From JAGLQA01 sp023135565 (GTDB taxonomy: Bacteria > Acidobacteriota > Aminicenantia > UBA2199): DNA of 64,000 nucleotides. Under the pieces are notes generated by a model. The model did not search any database, had not been told where the DNA came from, and saw nothing but the letters and a program-made list of their open reading frames with translations. Positions 1-9,617 of this stretch are shown here, in pieces. The number at the start of each line of letters is the position of its first letter. Within the stretch, counting starts at the first letter, position 1. The position numbers were made by a program, and so were the translations under genes. The DNA lies in contig DAOWCY010000001.1 in assembly GCA_030639305.1 (NCBI GenBank), forward strand, positions 65,832 through 129,831. Reading direction: 5' to 3'.

Positions 1-1551
1 GTTGATGAGCATCTTGCCGCCGGCAAACCGGTGGAAGAGTGGCTCGCAGCCCCCGCCGTGGAAGCTGATTCCTCTCCCGCCAATGATTTCATGTCCGGTC
101 AGCAGCGCATCGTGCTGCGCAACTGCGGCATTATCGACCCCGCCTCCATCGACGAGTACATAGCCCATGACGGTTACAAAGCCATCCGGCAAACCATAAG
201 CAGCCGCACCCCCGAAGAAATCATCGAATTATTTATCAAATCCGGTTTACGGGGCAGGGGCGGCGGTGGTTTTCCCACCGGCCTGAAGTGGAAATTCGCC
301 CGTCAAGCCAAAGGCGACAAGAAGTACATCATCTGCAACGCCGATGAAGGCGACCCCGGCGCATTTATGGACAGGAGCATCCTGGAAGGCGACCCCCATG
401 CCGTCCTGGAAGGCATGATGATCGGCGCCTATGCCATCGGCGCCGGCGAAGCTTACATCTATGTGCGCGCCGAGTATCCCTTAGCGGTAAAAAGACTCGA
501 AACAGCCATTAAACAATGTGAAGACAAAGGTTTTTTAGGAAAAAATATATTCGCTTCTGCTATTAATTTTAAAATAAAGATCAAGGAAGGCGCCGGCGCA
601 TTTGTCTGTGGTGAGGAAACAGCCTTGATCGCCTCGATCGAAGGGAAAAGGGGCGTACCGCGTATCCGGCCCCCATTCCCGGCCAACAAAGGTTTGTGGG
701 GCAAGCCCACCAACATCAACAACGTGGAAACCTTTGCCAATATCCCCTGGATCGTGTTAAACGGAGCCGAAGCTTATGCCGCCTACGGCACCGAAAAAAG
801 CAAAGGCACCAAAGTATTTGCCCTGGCCGGTAAGATTGCCCGCAGCGGGCTGGCCGAAGTGCCCATGGGCATCTCCATCAACGACATCGTTTTTCGCATC
901 GGCGGCGGCATCAAAGACGACCGCCGGTTCAAAGCCGTACAGATGGGCGGACCCTCCGGCGGCTGCATTCCCGCCCACATGGGTGACCTGAAAATAGACT
1001 ATGATGAAATCACCCGCACCGGCGCTATCATGGGTTCCGGCGGCCTGATCGTTTTAGACGACAGCACCTGTATGGTTGACCTGGCCCGTTTTTTCTTAGA
1101 TTTCACCCAGAACGAATCCTGCGGCAAGTGTACTTTTTGCCGCATCGGCAGCAAACGGATGCTGGAAATTTTGGAACGCATCACCCTTGGCGAAGGCAAA
1201 GAGGGCGACATCGAGCTGCTGCAAGACTTAGGTCAAAAAATCAAGGAAAGCAGCCTATGCGGTTTAGGCCAGACCGCGCCCAACCCCGTGCTGACTACTA
1301 TTAAGTATTTCAGGGAAGAGTATGAAGCACATATCAAGGAGAAACGCTGCCCGGCTCACAGTTGTGCCGCGCTGCTCACCTACCGCGTAGTGGCCGAAAA
1401 ATGCACCGGCTGCACCCTATGCGCCCGCAAGTGCCCGGTCGATGCCATCAGCGGCGAGAAAAAAACGCTCCATGTGATCGACGAGGAAGCCTGTATCAAA
1501 TGCGGTCTCTGCTTCGATGCCTGCAGGTTTGACGCCGTGGAAAAAATCTAA
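1..1551 (+). CDS. NuoF/HydB-like NADH-binding flavoprotein subunit, 5' partial
   Basis: The reading frame is open from base 1, so the gene starts left of the window; 516 residues are visible. It has the FMN/NADH fold of complex-I NuoF: a glycine-rich GRGGGGFPTG near visible residue 85, NADEGDPG near 114, the GAGAFVCGEETAL stretch, and a 4Fe-4S site with ESCGKCTFC near 373 and a distal Cys in CGLGQ near 420. A two-cluster ferredoxin tail follows (CTGCTLCARKC, CIKCGLCFDAC). This layout occurs in bifurcating hydrogenases and NAD-linked formate dehydrogenases as the subunit passing electrons between NAD(H) and Fe-S partners. It is followed after 21 bp by the molybdopterin/GltD fusion, so the two probably form one soluble complex. 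The missing N-terminus probably carries a thioredoxin-like 2Fe-2S domain. The true electron donor is not visible. Confidence 0.92.
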   Translation, partial: VDEHLAAGKPVEEWLAAPAVEADSSPANDFMSGQQRIVLRNCGIIDPASIDEYIAHDGYKAIRQTISSRTPEEIIELFIKSGLRGRGGGGFPTGLKWKFARQAKGDKKYIICNADEGDPGAFMDRSILEGDPHAVLEGMMIGAYAIGAGEAYIYVRAEYPLAVKRLETAIKQCEDKGFLGKNIFASAINFKIKIKEGAGAFVCGEETALIASIEGKRGVPRIRPPFPANKGLWGKPTNINNVETFANIPWIVLNGAEAYAAYGTEKSKGTKVFALAGKIARSGLAEVPMGISINDIVFRIGGGIKDDRRFKAVQMGGPSGGCIPAHMGDLKIDYDEITRTGAIMGSGGLIVLDDSTCMVDLARFFLDFTQNESCGKCTFCRIGSKRMLEILERITLGEGKEGDIELLQDLGQKIKESSLCGLGQTAPNPVLTTIKYFREEYEAHIKEKRCPAHSCAALLTYRVVAEKCTGCTLCARKCPVDAISGEKKTLHVIDEEACIKCGLCFDACRFDAVEKI

Positions 1552-1572
1552 GCGCAGCCCGAGGATAAGAAA

Positions 1573-4500
1573 ATGGAAAATAAAAAAATAAAAGTTGAAA
1601 ATAAGAAAGTGAAAATTGAAGATAAAAAAAAAGAGCAAAAATCCCAATCGTTACCGCCATGTAATGGCAAAGTTACGATAAATGGAAAAGAGTATCCCGC
1701 CACCCCCGGAAAAACCATCCTGGAAGTGATTAACGAGTTTAAGATAGATAAAATCCCCACCCTATGTTATGACAAACGGATCGAACCATACGGTTCCTGT
1801 TTTCTCTGCGTAGTGGAAGTAGAAGGCGTGAACAAGCTGCTCCCCTCCTGTTCCAGCCCCATCAACGAAGGCATGGTGATTCACACCGATAACGAGAAAA
1901 TCAGGAGTTCCCGGAAAACCGCCTTAGAACTGCTTCTTTCCAATCACTATGCCGATTGTATCGGCCCCTGCATCGACAACTGCCCCGGCAAAGTAGACGC
2001 CCAGGGTTATATTGCCCTGATCTCCATGGGCAAATATGACGAAGCGCTGCAGTTGGTAAAAGAGCAGAATCCCCTACCCCTTTCCATAGGCCGCGTATGC
2101 GTCCGCGACTGTGAAGTAGCCTGCCGCCGTAAATTAGTAGACGACCCCGTGGCCATCAATTTTTTAAAGCGTTTTGCCGCGGACGACGATCACGCAAAAG
2201 GTATGTGGCAGCCCACCTTAAAAAAGAAAATCAACAAAAAAGTAGCCGTTGTAGGCGGCGGTCCCGCCGGGCTCACCTGCGCCTACTACCTGACTTTAGA
2301 CGGCTGCGCAGTGACCATATTGGAGAAATTGCCCAAATTGGGCGGCATGCTGCGTTACGGCATCCCCGAATACCGCCTGCCCAAAGAGATTTTGGACGCC
2401 GAAATCAAATGGATTACCGATCTTGGCGTGACAGTCGAAACCGGCGTCGCCATGGGTCGGGATTTCGACATAAAATCGCTGCAAAAAGAGGGTTATGATG
2501 CGATTTTCTTAGCCGTCGGCGCTCACAAAGCCAGCAGCATGAGACTGGCAGGCGAAGATGAAGTATCCGGCGTGGAAAGAGGCATCGATTTCTTAAGAAG
2601 ACTAACGCTGGACGGCGCCCCCCGGCTCAAAGGCACGGTGATCGTAGTCGGCGGCGGTAATACAGCCATAGACGCAGCCCGCACCGCGCTCAGGTGCGGC
2701 GCAGACAAAGTAAAAATCGTCTACCGCCGCTCTATAAAAGAGATGCCCGCCCACCACGACGAAGTCGAAGCCGCCCAGGTGGAAGGCGTCGAGATACTTT
2801 TTTTGACCAACCCCAAATCCATCGTCAGGAACGGCGATAAACTGGAAGGCGTAGAATGTCTCAAGATGGAACTCAAAGAAGCCGAACCCGGTGAAAGACC
2901 CAGACCGGTACCTGTCCCCGGATCGGAAGTTATCATCGACTGCGATTATTTAATCGGCGCCATCGGCCAGCAGGTAGACACCTCTTTCGTGGCAAAGGAC
3001 AAAGACTGCAAATTAGAACGTTGGGGCACCGTGCTGGTAGACAAAGGCACCATGGAAAGTTCCATCCCCGGCGTCTTTGCCGGAGGCGACGTAGTGAGCG
3101 GGCCTTTTACCGCGATCAGCGCCATCGGCCAGGGCCATAATGCCGCTTTATCTATCGTCGAGTACTTAAAAACCGGCGCCGCCCGCAAAGCGAAACAGAA
3201 ATTTTACAGTTTCAAACATAAATTGGGCGAAATGGCCGAACACGAATTCGACCATTTTAAGAAAATCGCCCGCGCCAAATTGCCCGAACTTCCCGTAGAC
3301 CAGCGAAATAATTTCAAGGAAGTGGAACACGGCCTGCCGGAGCAGCAAGCGCTTGAAGAAACGCACCGCTGCCTGGAATGCGGCTGTTCCGAATATTATG
3401 ACTGCAGTCTCAGGAAATACGCCGATGATTTCGAAATCGACATTGCCGACTACAGCGGCGAAACCAGGAAATACAAAGTAGACAGCCGTCATCCTTTTAT
3501 CGTCTTAGACCCCAACAAGTGCATCAACTGCGGCAAATGCGTCCGCACCTGTGAGCAAGTGCTGAAAGTATCCGCTTTAGGTTTCGTACACCGCGGATTT
3601 AAAGCAGTAGTCAAACCGGCCATGGAAAAAGAACTCCTGCACACCAATTGTATCGCCTGCGGCAACTGTATCGACGCCTGTCCCACCGGCGCCATCAGCG
3701 AAAAGTTCCCCTTCAAAGTGTTGGGTACGCTGCCCAAAGAGAACCGTGAATCTATCTGTAATTTTTGTTCCTTAGGCTGCAAAATCAATTACAAAGTGAT
3801 CAGCGACGATATTCATTACATCTCCAACAGCAGCGAAGAAACGTTTACCGGGGAAAACAACGGTTATCTTTGTGTGAAAGGCAGGTTCGGCCACCGCTAT
3901 CTCAGGGAACCGGGCCGCTTAACTCAACCCAGCATAAAAGAGGACGGCAAAACCCGCCGGGTGGACTGGGACGAAGCTGCCGCTTACACAGCGGAAAGGC
4001 TCAAAGCGATTATCGCGAAGCACGGTCCCGAATCCGTGGCGCTGATGGCCTCCCCGAAAATGTCCAACGAAGAATTATACCTGCTGCAAAAATTTGCCCG
4101 GGCCGGATTAAAAACCAACAACGTCTCTACTTTTTCCAGCCTACTCAGCGGCGTCGAGTCGGATATCCCCGCCGCCACCATGGGGCTGCCCGTATCCACC
4201 GCCTCCATGCAGGACATCGACAATGCCGACGTGATCGTAGTAATGAACGCCAACCTCTCCGAAGAGAACCTGATCATGGAATTGAGAATCAAAAAAGCCC
4301 GCAAAAACGGCGCTAAACTTATTTTGATTAATTCCGCCCAGATCAATCTGACCAAATTCGCCGACCTCTGGTTAGACACCCGCAAAGGCACCAACACCCT
4401 ATTGCTGAACGGCCTGCAAAAAGCATTTATCGACAAAAGATTAATCGACGAAGAATATATAGAAGGAAACACCACCGGTTTCGACGCCCTAAAGAAGATG

Positions 4501-5439
4501 GTGGCTCCCTTCGATAAAGGAAAAGTCACCGCACAAACCGGCATCGACGAAGAGAAATATGACGAATTGCTCCGCCTGATGGGAACAGCGAAAACAAATA
4601 TCGTATTTATCTATAACATCGACTCCCCCAAAGAGAAAGCTTTTCATGATTTGCAGGCAGCGGCTAATTTCCTATTAATGACCAACCGGCTGCATAAAGA
4701 GAAAAACGGCCTGATACTGATGAGAGATTTTTCGAATTCTACCGGCGCTTTCGACATGGGTATAACTCCCCATTATCTCCCCGGTTACGTGAAAGATCAT
4801 GAAAAAGAAGATATCCAGCGCATCGGCAAGTCCTGGAAGACGGACCTGAGCGGGCTGCTCAAACCCGTAGACTTAGAAGAAGAACTGGTTCACGGCAATA
4901 TCAAAGCCCTATTGATATTCGGAGAGGACCCGCTGACTATCAGCGACAACCTGAAATATTTTAAAGGACTTGAATTCCTGTTAGTACAGGATTTATTCCC
5001 CACCTCCACCGTCGCGGAAGCTCACGTCGTACTGCCCGGCGTTTCCCCCATCGAGCAGCCCGGCACCTACACCAACTGTGAAGGCAGGGTACAGGAAGCA
5101 GCCGCCGTAATAAATTCCAAAACCGGCTTACAAAACCGTGAAATTATCGTCAAACTGGCGGAAAAATTCCACCCCGGTTTTGCTTATGCGAACAATGAAG
5201 AGGTACAAAAAGAGATAAAAGAAGTGAACCGCCTGTATAAAGATAGCCGCGACGCTGAAATCCGCGGCCGGGAACTAATTAAAAAAGGCTTCCCCGCTGC
5301 CGGCGCAGTTAAAGCTGAATTCGTGACCTATGAAATCGACGTCTCCACGCGGCACCCGGAGAAGCATGCGCTGCTCTATTCGGAAGATTATTTCAGGACT
5401 CACATCAAAGAGAAGATCACCGGATATACGTATAATTAG
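1573..5439 (+). CDS. NuoG-GltD-ferredoxin-molybdopterin fusion oxidoreductase (formate dehydrogenase-alpha-like)
   Basis: 1288 residues; GAGG lies 8 bases before ATG 1573. Domains: Lys/Glu-rich leader (1-26); 2Fe-2S domain with Cys near 63, 74-78 and 92; His/Cys region near 126-138 (DCIGPCIDNCP); a GltD-type FAD domain (VVGGGPAGL, about 226) and NAD(P) domain (VVGGGNTAID, about 356); two 4Fe-4S motifs (CINCGKC about 649, CIACGNC about 693); and a molybdopterin-oxidoreductase domain from its CNFCSLGC cluster near 729 onward. Family knowledge predicts electron transfer among NAD(P)H, ferredoxin and a pterin site. At the place where formate dehydrogenases carry the Mo-ligating Cys/Sec, I read TFSSLLSGVES with Ser only, so formate oxidation is doubtful and the pterin domain may be structural, as in NuoG. 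The leader contains a 15-bp hairpin repeat at 1654-1668. Probably works with the upstream NuoF-like subunit. Confidence 0.88.
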   Translation: MENKKIKVENKKVKIEDKKKEQKSQSLPPCNGKVTINGKEYPATPGKTILEVINEFKIDKIPTLCYDKRIEPYGSCFLCVVEVEGVNKLLPSCSSPINEGMVIHTDNEKIRSSRKTALELLLSNHYADCIGPCIDNCPGKVDAQGYIALISMGKYDEALQLVKEQNPLPLSIGRVCVRDCEVACRRKLVDDPVAINFLKRFAADDDHAKGMWQPTLKKKINKKVAVVGGGPAGLTCAYYLTLDGCAVTILEKLPKLGGMLRYGIPEYRLPKEILDAEIKWITDLGVTVETGVAMGRDFDIKSLQKEGYDAIFLAVGAHKASSMRLAGEDEVSGVERGIDFLRRLTLDGAPRLKGTVIVVGGGNTAIDAARTALRCGADKVKIVYRRSIKEMPAHHDEVEAAQVEGVEILFLTNPKSIVRNGDKLEGVECLKMELKEAEPGERPRPVPVPGSEVIIDCDYLIGAIGQQVDTSFVAKDKDCKLERWGTVLVDKGTMESSIPGVFAGGDVVSGPFTAISAIGQGHNAALSIVEYLKTGAARKAKQKFYSFKHKLGEMAEHEFDHFKKIARAKLPELPVDQRNNFKEVEHGLPEQQALEETHRCLECGCSEYYDCSLRKYADDFEIDIADYSGETRKYKVDSRHPFIVLDPNKCINCGKCVRTCEQVLKVSALGFVHRGFKAVVKPAMEKELLHTNCIACGNCIDACPTGAISEKFPFKVLGTLPKENRESICNFCSLGCKINYKVISDDIHYISNSSEETFTGENNGYLCVKGRFGHRYLREPGRLTQPSIKEDGKTRRVDWDEAAAYTAERLKAIIAKHGPESVALMASPKMSNEELYLLQKFARAGLKTNNVSTFSSLLSGVESDIPAATMGLPVSTASMQDIDNADVIVVMNANLSEENLIMELRIKKARKNGAKLILINSAQINLTKFADLWLDTRKGTNTLLLNGLQKAFIDKRLIDEEYIEGNTTGFDALKKMVAPFDKGKVTAQTGIDEEKYDELLRLMGTAKTNIVFIYNIDSPKEKAFHDLQAAANFLLMTNRLHKEKNGLILMRDFSNSTGAFDMGITPHYLPGYVKDHEKEDIQRIGKSWKTDLSGLLKPVDLEEELVHGNIKALLIFGEDPLTISDNLKYFKGLEFLLVQDLFPTSTVAEAHVVLPGVSPIEQPGTYTNCEGRVQEAAAVINSKTGLQNREIIVKLAEKFHPGFAYANNEEVQKEIKEVNRLYKDSRDAEIRGRELIKKGFPAAGAVKAEFVTYEIDVSTRHPEKHALLYSEDYFRTHIKEKITGYTYN
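1654..1668 (-). repeat. 15-bp GTA-loop hairpin unit inside a CDS
   Basis: CCGCCATGTAATGGC: stem GCCAT/ATGGC around GTA. With flanks, the 19 bases 1651-1669 are exactly the reverse complement of 16775-16793. Here the unit lies within the coding region of the 1288-residue oxidoreductase (residues 28-32, Pro-Pro-Cys-Asn-Gly), 81 bases after the start, rather than upstream of it. Confidence 0.75.
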
Positions 5440-5468
5440 CAGCATTCGACCCCGCGTTGCGGAAGAAT

Positions 5469-5632
5469 GCCTCCGGCGGCCAACTTTTTGAAAAAAGTTG
5501 GACAAAAACTTTTGTTAAGCTCAACGTTCGGGCAAATTCCCCGGCGTCGGCAATGGGCGCAAGCGTTTGCTAAATAAAAGTTTTTGGAGGTCCAGGAACC
5601 TTTTTTCAAAAAGGTTCTTGGTCGCCGAAGGC
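5469..5632. repeat. Two-armed palindromic repeat (about 165 bp)
   Basis: Begins GCCTCCGGCGGCCA and ends with the near-complement TGGTCGCCGAAGGC. Each arm holds its own hairpin (AACTTTTT-GAAAAAAGTT on the left, AACCTTTTTT-CAAAAAGGTT on the right) and an AAAAACTTTT-type stretch facing a central AACG. The arms are homologous in inverted orientation, so the whole element folds on itself. Related full or half copies lie at 19018-19263, 22612-22777, 29584-29738 and inside genes at 13149-13215 and 58579-58655. It fills the gap after the oxidoreductase and could double as a terminator. Confidence 0.85.
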
Positions 5633-5665
5633 AAAAAAAAATTAGCGGAGTTACCGCATTTATGG

Positions 5666-5724
5666 TATAATAGGTTGTAGATAAACTTTTTTTAGCGACA
5701 ACTAAATCCAACACATCTACAACC
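5666..5724 (+). promoter_or_regulatory. Candidate -10 and inverted repeat upstream of the histidine kinase
   Basis: A TATAAT lies at 5666-5671. Just downstream a perfect 10-bp inverted repeat, GGTTGTAGAT at 5673-5682 and ATCTACAACC at 5715-5724, ends 11 bases before the kinase ATG. No convincing -35 box was seen. The repeat could be an operator or a leader stem that limits translation of the kinase. Confidence 0.45.
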
Positions 5725-5735
5725 GGTAATAGTAT

Positions 5736-7631
5736 ATGAACGAAAAGAAAGTAAAAATTAAAGATTTTAACCTGGCATTAGGCGTTATCAACAACATCCT
5801 GATCATCGACCGGGAAAACACAGTGGTATTTGCCGGCGACGATATCAAAAAAGACCTCTTTAAAACCCCACAGGACCTCAAAAAAACGGTATTCGATAAC
5901 TTTGAACACCAAGAAGAACAGACCCTTTTAAAAGAGAAAATAGAAGAAGTCCGGCAAAACAAACGCACCTCTATTTTGGAATTTAAGCGATTGGGTAAAG
6001 ACCTTTTTCTCTTTCCCGGCAACTATGACCGCAGTGAAATCATCATCCTTTCCACGCGGAAACAGATACTGCAAGCCAACCGCATCGCCCACGATCTCCG
6101 GGAGCGGGTAAAAGAGCTGAAATGCCTTTACACCATCAGCAGTGAAATCGAATCCGCGAAGTGTTTAGAGGACGCGCTGGGAAAATCCGTCGAACATTTA
6201 GCGGAAGCTTTCCAATTTCCCGAATGCACCAGGGCGCTTATTGAAGTGGACGGTGTGTTTTACGGCGACAAAAGATGCCTTGAAGAAAGATCGAAGAACG
6301 ACTTAAACAGGAGCATTATAGTCAACGGCAAAGAGAAAGGTCGAGTCCTGGTCTGCTACATGGAGATGGAAGACTTCCTGGAAGAAGAAAAGAATTTAGT
6401 CCGGGAAATCGCCATTATGATTGCCGAAGCCATAGAAAAGCAGGAAGCCGAACTGGCCTTAGAAAAGCAGAAAAAAACCTTAGAACAGAAAAATAAAAAA
6501 CTGCTGGAACTCACCGAAGAGTACAGCGAAAGCAGGAAGAACCTGGAAGCCCTTTTTAATGCCATCACCGACCAAATCGTGGTGATCGAGAAAGATTTCA
6601 GCATCGAGATGTCCAATAAAAAGGCCATCGGCAGCGCCGGTAAATGTTACAAGAAAATATTCAAAGCCGCCAATTCCTGTGAAGGTTGTCCGGCGCAGAC
6701 GGCTTTTGCCATCGGCGCCCCCGCCTCCATCGAGAAACACAGCGGCCAGCGGCAGTATAAGCTGCAGGCCTATCCGATTTTGAACAACAAAGGCGAAGTG
6801 GACCGGGTGCTGGAAATCTGCCGCGACATTACCGAAGAGAAACATATAAAGCTGCAGTTACTGCAATCTTACAAGCTGGCCTCCTTAGGGAAATTAGTTG
6901 CCGGAGTAGCTCATGAGATCAACAACCCCAACACCTTCATCCGCGGCAACATCAAAATCATAGAAGAAGCATTTAAAGATATTTTGCCGATTTTAGACCG
7001 ATCCGTGAAAAAGGAACCCGATTTAAAAATTGCCCGCTTAAATTATGATATTTTTAAAGAGAACATTCCCATCCTGGTAGAGGATATGGTGTCGGGCACC
7101 GACCGCATCAAAAAGATCGTAGACGGGCTGAAGAATTTCGCCAGGAAAGACGAAGGCCTGCTCACCGATGATGTAGACATCAACCAATTAGTGAAAGATA
7201 ATTTAAGACTAACTGAAAAAGAGGTCAGGAAACACGCCCGGTTCAACTTAAGGTTAGCCGGCAAAGTGCCTAAATTCAAAGGTAATTCCCAGAAGATGGA
7301 GCAGGTGATGATGAACCTGTTGATCAATGCCGCCCAGGCAATCGAGAACGGCGGCGGCGAAGTATTCATCGAAACCGGTTATAATGAAAAAAACTCCGAA
7401 GTAATCATAAAAGTAGGCGATAACGGCAAAGGAATGGACGAAAAAACCAGGCGCAGTATTTTCGATCCCTTTTTCACCACCAAAAGAGACAAAGGCGGCA
7501 CCGGCTTAGGTCTCTCCATTTCCTACGGCATCATAAAAGAGCACAAAGGAAGAATAGAGATAGAGACCAGCCCCGGAGTAGGCACCACCTTTACGATACG
7601 CATCCCCACCGACCCACCGGCGCAGGAATGA
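5736..7631 (+). CDS. Cytoplasmic GAF-PAS sensor histidine kinase
   Basis: 631 residues with no clear membrane segment, so probably a soluble sensor. An N-terminal region of about 110 residues is not recognised. A GAF-like domain spans roughly 115-235, a charged coiled coil about 235-270, and a PAS domain about 270-365 containing a Cys cluster (GKCYKKIF and CEGCPAQ). The phosphoacceptor is His393 in GVAHEINNP. The ATP-binding domain shows an N box near 527 (NLLINAAQA), DNGKGM near 563 and GTGLGLSIS. It transfers phosphate to the response regulator encoded 8 bases downstream. The PAS cysteines could bind a metal or sense redox state, which would suit a locus beside electron-transfer genes; that is inference. 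Confidence 0.9.
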   Translation: MNEKKVKIKDFNLALGVINNILIIDRENTVVFAGDDIKKDLFKTPQDLKKTVFDNFEHQEEQTLLKEKIEEVRQNKRTSILEFKRLGKDLFLFPGNYDRSEIIILSTRKQILQANRIAHDLRERVKELKCLYTISSEIESAKCLEDALGKSVEHLAEAFQFPECTRALIEVDGVFYGDKRCLEERSKNDLNRSIIVNGKEKGRVLVCYMEMEDFLEEEKNLVREIAIMIAEAIEKQEAELALEKQKKTLEQKNKKLLELTEEYSESRKNLEALFNAITDQIVVIEKDFSIEMSNKKAIGSAGKCYKKIFKAANSCEGCPAQTAFAIGAPASIEKHSGQRQYKLQAYPILNNKGEVDRVLEICRDITEEKHIKLQLLQSYKLASLGKLVAGVAHEINNPNTFIRGNIKIIEEAFKDILPILDRSVKKEPDLKIARLNYDIFKENIPILVEDMVSGTDRIKKIVDGLKNFARKDEGLLTDDVDINQLVKDNLRLTEKEVRKHARFNLRLAGKVPKFKGNSQKMEQVMMNLLINAAQAIENGGGEVFIETGYNEKNSEVIIKVGDNGKGMDEKTRRSIFDPFFTTKRDKGGTGLGLSISYGIIKEHKGRIEIETSPGVGTTFTIRIPTDPPAQE

Positions 7632-7639
7632 GGTAAAAA

Positions 7640-9007
7640 ATGACCAGGATACTTGTAATAGACGACGACCGGGCGATTCTCAATTTCATGAGAATCTTTT
7701 TGCTCCAGGCAGGAAAATTCGCGGTACAGACTTTGCAGGACAGCACCAAAGCTTATGATCTTTTAGACAGCGAGGATTTTGATGTCTTATTGTTGGACAT
7801 GGACATGCCCGCGGTTACCGGTTTAGATATTTTGAAATACATCAAGGAAAACGCCATCAGCATCATGACTATTGTGCTCACCGGAGTCGAGGACATCGAC
7901 CTGGCCATTAATGCCATGAAACTCGGCACCTCGGATTATATGCTAAAACCCATAGACGAGCAGAAACTCATGGCCGCCTTAGACTCAGCCGCCGATAAGC
8001 TGCAATTATTGAAAACCGGCGACCAATCGGACCAACCCCTCTCCTTAGACAGTTTGAAAAACAAAGAAGCTTTCGCTGAGATCATCACCCAGGATGGTAA
8101 GATGCTGCGTATTTTTCATTTTGTAGAGAAGTTTGCCATGACCGACAACAGCGTCCTCATCTGGGGTGAAAGCGGCACCGGCAAAGAGTTGATAGCCAGG
8201 GCGATTCACCACATCAGCGACCGCAAAGACAAAAAATTCGTAGCGGTTAATGCCGGCGCTTTTGCCAATGAGCTTTTTGCCTCGGAATTTTTCGGTCATA
8301 CTAAAGGTTCTTTTACCGGCGCGATAGCCGACAAAAAAGGATTTATCGAAGAAGCCAACGGCGGCTCGCTTTTTTTAGATGAAATCGGCGAACTTTCGCT
8401 GCCCATCCAGGTCAAGCTGCTGCGGGTTTTGCAGGAGGAGGAGTTCTACCGTCTCGGCTCCACCAAAAACATCAAAGTAGATGTGCGCATTATTGCCGCC
8501 ACCAACAAAAATCTTTTCGAGGAAATAAAAAAAGGCGAGTTCCGCAAGGATTTATTCTTTCGTCTCAACATAAATTCCATCAACCTGCCCCCCTTAAAAG
8601 AGAGAACCGGGGATGTGCATTTGTTGGCCTATCATTTCTTAGAGAAATTTAACAAAAAGAACAAAAAGAAAATAGAGAAGATCGCACCGCCGGTGCTCAA
8701 GTTGTTAAATAATTACACTTTCCCCGGCAATGTCAGGGAGTTGATGAACATCATCAACAGCGCCATTATCGTGGAGTCGAACAGTGAACTGCGCAAAAAA
8801 TCGCTGCCCCATTATTTTTTAGAGAAGGCTCATATTTCCGCCGGCGCTATCGAAGGAGGGCTGCCCCAATCGCTGCAAGAGATCGAGAAAGAGCATATTA
8901 AAAAAGTTTTGGCTCATACTAAGAACAACAAGACGAATGCTGCCAAGATACTTGGTATATCCCGGGTCAATCTTATTTCCAAGATCAAAAAATACGTCTT
9001 AGAGTAG
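7640..9007 (+). CDS. NtrC-family sigma-54-dependent response regulator
   Basis: 455 residues. The receiver domain (1-120) has the phosphoacceptor Asp53 in LLLDMDMP. The AAA+ domain has Walker A GESGTGKE near 175, a GSFTGA sigma-54 contact loop near 224 (canonical GAFTGA, Ala to Ser), and Walker B LFLDEIGEL near 244. A Fis-type helix-turn-helix ends the protein (NNKTNAAKILGISRVNLISK). It should activate sigma-54 promoters when phosphorylated by the adjacent kinase. Its targets are unknown; I did not find a convincing -24/-12 promoter in the window by eye. Confidence 0.93.
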   Translation: MTRILVIDDDRAILNFMRIFLLQAGKFAVQTLQDSTKAYDLLDSEDFDVLLLDMDMPAVTGLDILKYIKENAISIMTIVLTGVEDIDLAINAMKLGTSDYMLKPIDEQKLMAALDSAADKLQLLKTGDQSDQPLSLDSLKNKEAFAEIITQDGKMLRIFHFVEKFAMTDNSVLIWGESGTGKELIARAIHHISDRKDKKFVAVNAGAFANELFASEFFGHTKGSFTGAIADKKGFIEEANGGSLFLDEIGELSLPIQVKLLRVLQEEEFYRLGSTKNIKVDVRIIAATNKNLFEEIKKGEFRKDLFFRLNINSINLPPLKERTGDVHLLAYHFLEKFNKKNKKKIEKIAPPVLKLLNNYTFPGNVRELMNIINSAIIVESNSELRKKSLPHYFLEKAHISAGAIEGGLPQSLQEIEKEHIKKVLAHTKNNKTNAAKILGISRVNLISKIKKYVLE

Positions 9008-9011
9008 CCCC

Positions 9012-9111
9012 ACGCACGGTGGCCCCGTGCGCACGGGGAGGCGATAAGCGGCTCCGCCGCAAGAGGAAGCGGGAGAGCGTTTTTGATTCTAAACCCCACC
9101 CGCGTGGGGGG
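9012..9111 (-). repeat. GC-box cassette repeat
   Basis: Contains CCCCGTGCGCACGGGG, GATAAGCGGCTCCGCCGCAAG and an AGCGTTTTTGATTCTAAA stretch, the same ordered blocks found at 15056-15260 and 17891-18028. It begins just after the response-regulator stop and its short palindromes could act as a terminator. Confidence 0.7.
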
Positions 9112-9364
9112 CAGAATTTGGGGACAGGTAATTTATTCGTGATTGCCGTAACGAATATGGGCGGCGCCGGTATTTTAAAAAAAATCGACGCTATTATCGG
9201 GGCGATAGTCCGGTATCGGTTCCCGGCCCCGCCAGGCGGTTAAAAAAGCAGCAGCCTCGATGTGCGGGGCAGCAAGTTTGAAGAGCAATGCATCAAGTTT
9301 GGTGAAAAAACCATCATATTTGAAGATAATTTCTACAAACTTGTAGACAAAAAAAAACAGTTTT

Positions 9365-9402
9365 GAGACAATATTTATAGTCGTGAGATAATATTTATAG
9401 TC
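9365..9402. repeat. Short tandem direct repeat
   Basis: Two near-identical 18-mers 20 bases apart: GAGACAATATTTATAGTC (9365-9382) and GAGATAATATTTATAGTC (9385-9402). AT-rich; possibly a protein-binding site in the gene-free stretch 9112-9617, in which I otherwise see only non-coding, AT-rich sequence. Confidence 0.6.
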
Positions 9403-9617
9403 CCTCATGAACTTTGAACGATTTGTTGCATATTTTGAATCATTTGTTATAGAGATTTTTTTTTTAGGTATTTATAATATAACTGCACCGAAGAGATAGT
9501 AAACATTGAAGGTTTCATGTTTACGAAACAGTCTTATGCCGGTGTAAAAATAAACCTGGGAAAAAGCCGGAGGCTTTTTGATTTATCTTGAATAATAAAC
9601 AAAACAGGAGGATACAA

